A DNA stretch of 64,000 nucleotides from FEN-299 sp963717945 (GTDB taxonomy: Bacteria > Acidobacteriota > Vicinamibacteria > Vicinamibacterales > Fen-181). The position numbers and the translations under genes are program-made. The DNA is taken from contig CAVQXT010000007.1 of NCBI GenBank assembly GCA_963717945.1, positions 682,001 to 746,000 on the forward strand, read 5' to 3'. Below, in pieces: positions 35,373-41,260 of this stretch; within the stretch, counting starts at the first letter, position 1, and each line of letters opens with the position of its first letter. The notes under the pieces were generated by a model that saw nothing but the letters and a program-made list of their open reading frames with translations, did no database searches and was not told the origin of the DNA.

Positions 35373-37025
35373 CTACTTGGCCACAGGCAGCCTGAACTCC
35401 GGGACGACGACGTGCCGGCTGAACGTGCCTAACTGCTCGAGCGAGACCATGATCAGTTCCGCGTCTGCCAGCCAGGCGTCGTCCACGGGCGGCGTGTCGT
35501 TCGCGCCGCAATCCAGCCTGGCCGCTCCTCCCGACACGGTCAGGAAGGTGGACCCGAGGCCCTGGGCGATCAACTGAGGCGATCCGCGGAAGAGCAGTAC
35601 AGCTTCGCCGCGCCGCCGGTTGCGCAGCACGTACCCGAGGCGCGTGGTCCCAGGCGGCAGGAATGCGCGCGGGTCCGATTCGCGGATGTCGGACCGCCAG
35701 CAGCGCCGCTTCGTCGGTTGAAAAGCCGGCAGCAGAGTCACACCCAGGGGGCCTACGCCAGTCGCCAGGCCGGGCAAGGCCGGAATCGCGGGTGACACGA
35801 CGACGCGGAACGCCGCCAGCACGAGCTCGGCCTCGTACGTGGCACGCATCCCTTGGTACCCCGTGAAGGTGTCGGGCCGTATGTCGGCCAGCGACAGCGC
35901 GTTCCAGGCTCCATAACTCCGGCCGGTCAGCCTGGCGCCGATCGCGTGCTCGAAGACGCGTCGGCCTGCCTCGTTTCCCAGCGCCAGCTGGACCAGTGGG
36001 TCGAAGTTGAACCGGCGGACATCGTCCTCCTCGACCGATTCCCCTCGCTCCGGGATGCGAAGTGTGCCCCGGCCGCCGGTGACATCGATCAGCACGTTGT
36101 CGCCGCCAGTGACCTCGATGTCCCCCACGAGCCGCACCGTTCGATCCGAGAACGGGCTTTTCACAATCGTGTCCGGCGGGATGCTGACCGACACATTCCT
36201 GGCGCCATCCCAGCGGTTGTCGATGACCGGCGCAGGACGTTCGCCCGTCGAGCGGAACCTCGCCGACGAAAGCGCGCCCACCGACGCGAGCACGACGACC
36301 GCGGTCAGCGCCGACCACGCGGTGACGGCCGTTCGTCTCGTCCGGTACTGCCAGACGATGAGCGCAAGGCTGAGCGCGACAATCGCGAGGCCACACGCAG
36401 CCGTCGTCAAAGCCATCGTCCGGTAGACCGAACCCCAACTGCTCCAGATCATCTCCTCGTTCATGACGTAGACGAACGTCGCGTACCCCGTCAGCCCGAG
36501 CCATGCCACCGCGCCCGCGACGGCGGCAATGCCGATTCGCGCCAGGTCGCGCGTCAGCGTGGCCAGGAGGACGAACGGCAGCAGCAGCACGGCATCGAAC
36601 ATCCACCACTCGACGATGGAGCGGGGAAGCCGGTCGAGGGCGACGTTGTTGGCCACGAAGACGAGGGCCGCGGCGAATCCGGGCACGACGAAGAACAAGA
36701 CCGCCAGCAGGCCGAGCTTCGAGGCCATCAGCATTGTCGGGGACAGCGGCCTGGTGAGCCAGAACGCGTTTGTGTCGCCGACCGGGTCCGCGTGCACGAT
36801 GCGGACGGCGAGGAGCCAGCCGAGGACAGGGCGGGAGATGGTCAGCGCGATCAGGAAGAACAGCCCGGTCGCCGGAGAGGGTCCCCGGTCGCGGATCCCG
36901 GCAAGGGTCACGTCGAGCTTCAGGGCCTCGATCGACGCGGCGGCCACCAGGAGGGCCGCCCAGGCGGCTACGAACCACCGCTGGGCGCGCAGGTCCTTCA
37001 ATGCCTGGTGAAGTAGCAGCCTCAT
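35373..37025 (-). CDS. ABC-2-type permease, GntR operon, second membrane subunit
   Basis: 550 residues. Membrane helices occupy about residues 15-250 (QRWFVAAWAALLVAAASIEAL, GLFFLIALTISRPVLGWLLAVRIVHADPVGDTNAFWLTRPLSPTMLMASKLGLLAVLFFVVPGFAAALVF and three more). The HADPVGDTNAFWLTRPLS stretch is shared with the neighbouring permease. The C-terminal ~280 residues are a soluble, probably periplasmic beta-rich region. It is the last gene of a GntR-ABC-permease-permease operon, 15 bases after the preceding permease. The pair should form a heterodimeric channel. The substrate is unknown. Confidence 0.85.
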   Translation of the reverse strand: MRLLLHQALKDLRAQRWFVAAWAALLVAAASIEALKLDVTLAGIRDRGPSPATGLFFLIALTISRPVLGWLLAVRIVHADPVGDTNAFWLTRPLSPTMLMASKLGLLAVLFFVVPGFAAALVFVANNVALDRLPRSIVEWWMFDAVLLLPFVLLATLTRDLARIGIAAVAGAVAWLGLTGYATFVYVMNEEMIWSSWGSVYRTMALTTAACGLAIVALSLALIVWQYRTRRTAVTAWSALTAVVVLASVGALSSARFRSTGERPAPVIDNRWDGARNVSVSIPPDTIVKSPFSDRTVRLVGDIEVTGGDNVLIDVTGGRGTLRIPERGESVEEDDVRRFNFDPLVQLALGNEAGRRVFEHAIGARLTGRSYGAWNALSLADIRPDTFTGYQGMRATYEAELVLAAFRVVVSPAIPALPGLATGVGPLGVTLLPAFQPTKRRCWRSDIRESDPRAFLPPGTTRLGYVLRNRRRGEAVLLFRGSPQLIAQGLGSTFLTVSGGAARLDCGANDTPPVDDAWLADAELIMVSLEQLGTFSRHVVVPEFRLPVAK

Positions 37026-37040
37026 GGGGTAAACCTCGCG

Positions 37041-38666
37041 CTAGTTGCCTGCCGCCACGCCGTTCGCGTGGACGGCGAACGTCCCGAGATCCCGGGCTTC
37101 GAATGCCAGGATGGCCCCCTCCCGCACCCACGCCTCGTCGATCGTCCCCAGCGCGTCGCCGGGCGCGCTCGACCAGTAGACGTTCGTCCTGACCGAAACG
37201 TGCTGCGCGAGGAGCGGAAACATCAGGCGTCCGAAGACAGAAAAGGAGCCGAAGTTGCCGCGCTCCGTGAGGAGAACGGCGCGATGCTGCGACCGGTTGA
37301 CCAGCATGTAAGTGACGCGCGAGGGCCTGCGCAGGTCCAGCGTGAATGCCGGCATCTCTTCCACGAGTTCCACGGTGCATCTCCCCGTCTCGCACGCCGC
37401 TCTGCGCACGGCGACGCGGCGAGGCCCGACGTAGATCGCCTGGCGCGAGTCGAGCGGAAGCGGCGCCGATACCGCGTAACGGAGCGCGTCCACCGTCGCG
37501 GTGACGTCAAATCGCGCGCCACCGCGCGCGAACTTCTCGAAGTCCGGCCGGGTGAGCGACGCGATTGGCCAAATCGGGGCCGGTTCCGGGGACGGCTTTG
37601 TCTCGACCGGTTGCACGGCGCCCAGGACGGATTCGACCTGGGGCAGCGCGAGCAGGCGAGGAAGGATCTGGGTGAACTCCGGGACCCTCGACCGATCCGT
37701 GGCCTGGAACCGGCTGACCGTGCCGTCCGAGAAGGTCGTGGCCGACTCGACGCCGACAGCGACGAGCACCACGTCTGCCGGCGCCCCGGCGAGCGTGCAG
37801 GGGGTCCGCACGAGCCAGGAACCCCCGTGCACCGGGAGCGGCGTCTGCTGCGGCGGAAGCGGCGTCAACGACATCGTCACGCGGGTTGGATTCGAACCAG
37901 CCGGGCTCGAGGCCCGAGGGAGGCCGGAGCAGCACCGTGTCCCACGAGTGGGCGACAACCAGAGCGAGCAGGCAGGCAGTGATGCCGAACTGCACGGCAC
38001 GGCTGGTTCGTCGAGTGAACACCTGGTGGGCCAGCGCAGCCAACGAGACGAGAATCCCCAGCCCCGCACCGACCACCACGGACGAATCGGCCACCTCGGC
38101 GCTTCGGATCGGCAGCAGCTTCCACGACACCAGCACCGCTTCGATCACGAGTGTGCCGAGGACCGCCGCCACGCCCGAGAGCGCGAAGACAGCGAGGTCG
38201 GCCGTGACGGCGGCCAGCGCCATGACGGGGAGCACGACCGCCAGCCTGACGAACGTGTCCTCGGTGATCGCGCCGAGCACATCGAGAAACGACCCGCGGT
38301 GGGCGGCCAGCACGATGGCGTCGAGCAGGAAGGGCACGACCACGAGGCAGACCGAGATCGTCAGCAGCTTCGCGGCCAGCAGGCTCCGCCTTGAAAGCGG
38401 CCGCGTCAGCCAGAAAGCCGTCGTGCCGACGAGGCGATCGGCGTGCACCACCTGCACGGCAATCGTGACGAGAAGCCCGAGATGGAGCACGCCGAGCGCG
38501 GCGTCTGTCCAATCGAAGGCGGTCGTCCTGCCCACGGCGGCGGTGTGCACGGCAAAGCCCGCCGAGACGAGCGCCGCGCGGAGGACGACCACGGCGAAGA
38601 ACGCGCCCAGCCAGACGCGCAACTGCCGCACGTCCTTCGCGGCGAGGTGCAGCGCAAGGGCCGTCA
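37041..38666 (-). CDS. ABC-2-type permease, GntR operon, first membrane subunit (frameshifted)
   Basis: Begins MTALALHLAAKDVRQLRVWLG at 38666, overlapping the ATPase stop codon (ATGA). Residues 1-~260 contain six helices and VVHADRLVGTTAFWLTRPLSRRSLLAAKLL, parallel to the next permease. After ...GLEPGWFESN (about 37885) the continuing sequence (RVTMSLTPLPPQQTPLPVHGGSWLVRTPCTLAGAPADVVLV ...) lies in another frame and ends at 37041. A surplus base in the GGG run at 37883-37885 would restore one frame of about 540 residues, matching its sister. The C-terminal half is a soluble domain. Confidence 0.8.
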
Positions 38667-39587
38667 TCGCCCGTTCTCCGCGCGATTCGCCGCGCGGAAG
38701 GTGCGCGCGAGCGCCATGAAGATCGCCTTCAGGGACATCGGCGTCACCTCCACCCGTGTGGCGCCGCGCAGCACCTCCCGCGTCCGGGCCTCGCCTTCGG
38801 CCTCGCCCGCCCGCGCGTCCACGACCTGCAGCGTGTGTCCGGTCACCTTGGCGTCGAGCCAGTCCGCCGGGTGCGGCGACGGCACCGTGGCCGCGCCGTC
38901 GAACGTCGCCTCGACGTGACGGAAGCGCGAGGTCAGCGTCGCCACCGGCTCGGCCAGGTGCAGCCGCCCCTCGTTGATCACGCCAATCCAGTCCGCGAGC
39001 CGCTCGACTTCGTCGATGTCGTGCGACGAGATGAACACGCTCCACTGCGACTGCTCGGCCAGCTCGAGGATCCCCTGGATGAACTCGTCCCGCACCAGCG
39101 CGTCGAGGCCGGCGAACGGCTCGTCGAGGACGAGCAGGCGAGGGCGGTAGGCAAGCGAGGAGAGCAGCGCCGCCTTCATCCGCATGCCGCGCGAGAACTC
39201 CTTGATGCGCCGGTCGGCCGGGAGGTCGAGGCGGCGGCGAAGCTCCTCGGCAAAGGCCGCGTCCCAGGTGGGGTAGAAGGGGGCGCAGTAGGCGAGCAGC
39301 TGGCGGAGGGTCATCCAGTCCGGCAGTTCCTGGTTCTCGGACACGTAGCCGATCTGCCGGAACTCGGCCGGGCCGAGACGCCGCGAGTCCACCCCGAACA
39401 CCGCCGCCCGGCCGGAGCTCGGCTCGAGGATGTTCATCACGGTCTTGATCGTCGTCGTCTTGCCGGCGCCGTTCGGGCCGACGAAGGCGAAGACGCTGCC
39501 CTCCGGAACGCTGAGCGTCAGGTCGCGGACGGCCTCGGTGCGGCCGAAACGTCTCGTGAGCGACTCGGTCTCGATGACTGGAATCAT
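38664..39587 (-). CDS. ABC transporter ATP-binding protein
   Basis: About 307 residues. Walker A is VGPNGAGKTTT, the Q-loop region YVSENQELPDWMTLRQLL, the signature FSRGMRMKAALLSSLAYRPR (SRGM in place of SGGQ, as in YtrB-type ATPases), Walker B LLVLDEP and the H-switch ISSHDIDEV. The C-terminal ~80 residues are an extra domain. An ATG at 39599 is also in frame but lies inside a heptamer repeat (39593-39613), so MIPVIETESL at 39587 is preferred. It is coupled by ATGA to the first permease. It energises the two permeases of this operon. Confidence 0.92.
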   Translation of the reverse strand: MIPVIETESLTRRFGRTEAVRDLTLSVPEGSVFAFVGPNGAGKTTTIKTVMNILEPSSGRAAVFGVDSRRLGPAEFRQIGYVSENQELPDWMTLRQLLAYCAPFYPTWDAAFAEELRRRLDLPADRRIKEFSRGMRMKAALLSSLAYRPRLLVLDEPFAGLDALVRDEFIQGILELAEQSQWSVFISSHDIDEVERLADWIGVINEGRLHLAEPVATLTSRFRHVEATFDGAATVPSPHPADWLDAKVTGHTLQVVDARAGEAEGEARTREVLRGATRVEVTPMSLKAIFMALARTFRAANRAENGR

Positions 39588-39592
39588 AGAAG

Positions 39593-39613
39593 GGCTCATG
39601 GCTCAAGGCTCAA
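39593..39613. repeat. Heptamer array, 3 units
   Basis: GGCTCAT, GGCTCAA, GGCTCAA in register between the GntR and ABC ATPase genes. It covers one possible ATG of the ATPase. Confidence 0.7.
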
Positions 39614-39635
39614 GGCACGCACGACTTCACGCTGG

Positions 39636-40016
39636 TCAACGGTCGAGGCGTTCCCAACGGTCCTTCACGGCGTCGAGGATCTCCTGCAGGTCGAGCGACA
39701 GCTTGCGGGCCTCGACGACGAGGTGCTCGGTTTCCTCGCCGAGCAGGGCCCGCCGCTGGCCGCGCGTCGCCGCCGGCGCCCGCGCGACCGTCGTCCCGAT
39801 GCCCGGTCTCACCTCGAGAAGCCCCTCGGCCACCAGCGTCGCGACCACCTTGTGGGCGGTGTTCGGGTTGATGCGCAGGTCCTGGCTGAGGGACCGGACC
39901 GAGGGAAAGGTGTCTCCCGGGCGGAGTTGGCCGGCCACGCAGGCCTTCTTGACCGCGTAGACCACCTGCTCGTGGACCGACAACCCCGGCTTGAAGCTCA
40001 CGCTGAAAGGCAGCAC
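39636..40016 (-). CDS. GntR-family regulator, YtrA type
   Basis: 126 residues from a GTG. The winged helix spans about residues 12-75 (VHEQVVYAVKKACVAGQLRPGDTFPSVRSLSQDLRINPNTAHKVVATLVAEGLLEVRPGIGTTVA). The short helical C-terminal dimerisation segment marks the YtrA subfamily, which commonly represses an adjacent ABC transporter operon. A CTGTAC/GTACAG palindrome begins two bases before the start codon. The transcript is probably leaderless or very short-leadered, because no ribosome binding site fits. Confidence 0.9.
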   Translation of the reverse strand: MLPFSVSFKPGLSVHEQVVYAVKKACVAGQLRPGDTFPSVRSLSQDLRINPNTAHKVVATLVAEGLLEVRPGIGTTVARAPAATRGQRRALLGEETEHLVVEARKLSLDLQEILDAVKDRWERLDR

Positions 40017-40017
40017 G

Positions 40018-40040
40018 CTGTACCATCTACACTAGTACAG
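40018..40040 (-). promoter_or_regulatory. Candidate GntR/YtrA operator
   Basis: Inverted repeat CTGTAC - 11 bases - GTACAG directly upstream of the regulator start. GTAC half-sites with this spacing are typical for YtrA-type operators. It would allow the regulator to repress its own operon. Confidence 0.55.
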
Positions 40041-40109
40041 CTAGGACACGCAAGCACTTTCTTGCAGGGCGGAGAGCGGGGGACGAGGAGCGGCAGCGAG
40101 CCGGTGGGG

Positions 40110-40183
40110 CGCAGGCCTGAAGGCCTGCGGTATCTGCGGATCTGTACTATCTGTTCAGATAGCGCAGGGCTTCAGCCCTGCGC
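40110..40183 (+). repeat. 75-bp double-hairpin element, copy 2
   Basis: Same build and orientation as the copy at 35290: CGCAGGCC-TGAA-GGCCTGCG (40110-40129), TATCTG, spacer, CAGATA, GCGCAGGGC-TTCA-GCCCTGCGC (40162-40183). Stems are identical to copy 1 and the spacer differs. It lies between dmsC and the GntR gene. Confidence 0.85.
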
Positions 40184-40184
40184 C

Positions 40185-40238
40185 GCGCTTCAGCCCTGCG
40201 CCGCGCTCCAGCCCTGCGCCGCGCGTCAGCCCTGCGCC
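40185..40238 (+). repeat. 18-nt tandem repeat, 3 units
   Basis: Three 18-base units (40185-40202, 40203-40220, 40221-40238) that differ only at bases 5 and 6 and repeat the right end of the double-hairpin element. The third unit contains the stop codon of dmsC and its last codons. Confidence 0.85.
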
Positions 40239-41066
40239 GCGATGATACCGTCCACCCTTGCCACCTCCGCCTCCGTCGTCCGCTGGGCGGCGAGGCCGTA
40301 GAAGCCGACGCGGTCCGCCAGGATGCCGAGGCCGAACAGCGCGACCGCGGCCCAGCCGAGGCCGGCGAACAGGCAGAGGCCGGGCAGGATGTCGATGAGC
40401 GCGAAGCGCGCGAGAAGGATCGCCTGGACGCGCGCGAAGACCGCCGGGTAGCGCGGCGCCACGGGCTCCCGCGGCCAGACCAGCGCCATGCGCCGCACGA
40501 CGAGCAGCGCGGTGTCGGCCGCGAGGATCACCGCGGCAACGGCCCCGAGGGCGGCGAGCCCTTCGCCCCAGATTGTCGGCCAGCCCCACCGCGCCGAAGC
40601 CGAGGCCGCTCGAGAGCGGCATCCAGACGACGACGCCCCGCCAGGTCGGCTGGCCCGGCAGCCTGTAGACGAGGCCGAGCGTCACGAGAAAGACGACGGC
40701 GGCGGCGGCCGCCGCGACGTCGAGGACGGCGGAGACGAAGGGCAGGAACGCGGCGGTCGCGCCGATGGCGGTGGCGACACCGGCCGCGACCACCTCGGCG
40801 CTCAGCAGGCTGCGCCCGAGACCGGCCGACGCTCGCGGCGCGCGCAGCGGCTTCCCGAGATGCGCGAGCGAGACGACGAGGCCGAGGGCCAGCAGCGCCG
40901 CGCCCCAGCGCACGCTGACCGTCGCCGGCGCGGGCGTGCCCGCCGCCGCCCAGGACAGCAGCGGCGTGGCCAGCAGCCCCGCGCCCGTCACGCCCAGCGT
41001 CGTGAAGACGACGAGCGGCCACTCGTGGAAGGAACCGGCGGCGGGCGTCGCTGATTCGGTCGTCAT
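40226..41066 (-). CDS. DmsC-like membrane anchor subunit (frameshifted)
   Basis: Starts MTTESATPAAGSFHEWPLVVFTTLGVTGAGLLATPLLSW, the DMSO-reductase anchor (DmsC) pattern, with helices through VSLAHLGKPLRAPRASAGLGRSLLSAEVV. After ...VGLADNLG the frame degenerates. The family-like continuation EGLAALGAVAAVILAADTALLVVRRMALVWPREPVAPRYPAVFARVQAILLARFALIDILPG is one frame off and ends at 40226. One surplus base in the four-base C run at 40566-40569 explains it. It anchors the fused DmsAB enzyme and passes quinol electrons to it. The final codons and stop come from an 18-nt repeat. Confidence 0.85.
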
Positions 41067-41090
41067 GGCGGTGTCCTCGACGACATCATA

Positions 41091-41137
41091 TTACGGCCTA
41101 CGGCTTACGGCTCACGGCTTACGGCGGGCCTTACGGC
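41091..41137. repeat. Heptamer array, 5-6 units
   Basis: TTACGGC, CTACGGC, TTACGGC, TCACGGC, TTACGGC in exact register at 41091-41125, and a further TTACGGC at 41131-41137. It lies just upstream of the dmsC start, inside the dmsAB-dmsC operon. Confidence 0.8.
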
Positions 41138-41174
41138 CGCGCCACGCTGGCCGGCGCGTCTCTCAGTCGCCCCG

Positions 41175-41249
41175 GCGCAGGGCTGAAGCCCTGCGCTATC
41201 CGGAGATCGGAAAGAGATTCGCAGATAGCGCAGGCCTTCAGGCCTGCGC
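41175..41249 (-). repeat. 75-bp double-hairpin element, copy 3 (inverted)
   Basis: Same element in opposite orientation: GCGCAGGGC-TGAA-GCCCTGCGC (41175-41196), TATCCG, spacer, CAGATA, GCGCAGGCC-TTCA-GGCCTGCGC (41228-41249). It lies 12 bases past the stop codon of dmsAB and separates it from dmsC. Confidence 0.85.
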
Positions 41250-41260
41250 CATACCGCACG

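Noticed and set aside
35185..41249. Possible CRISPR array from regularly spaced repeats
   Set aside because: The 7-nt units have no spacers and the 75-bp elements are few and in both orientations; no cas genes are nearby.
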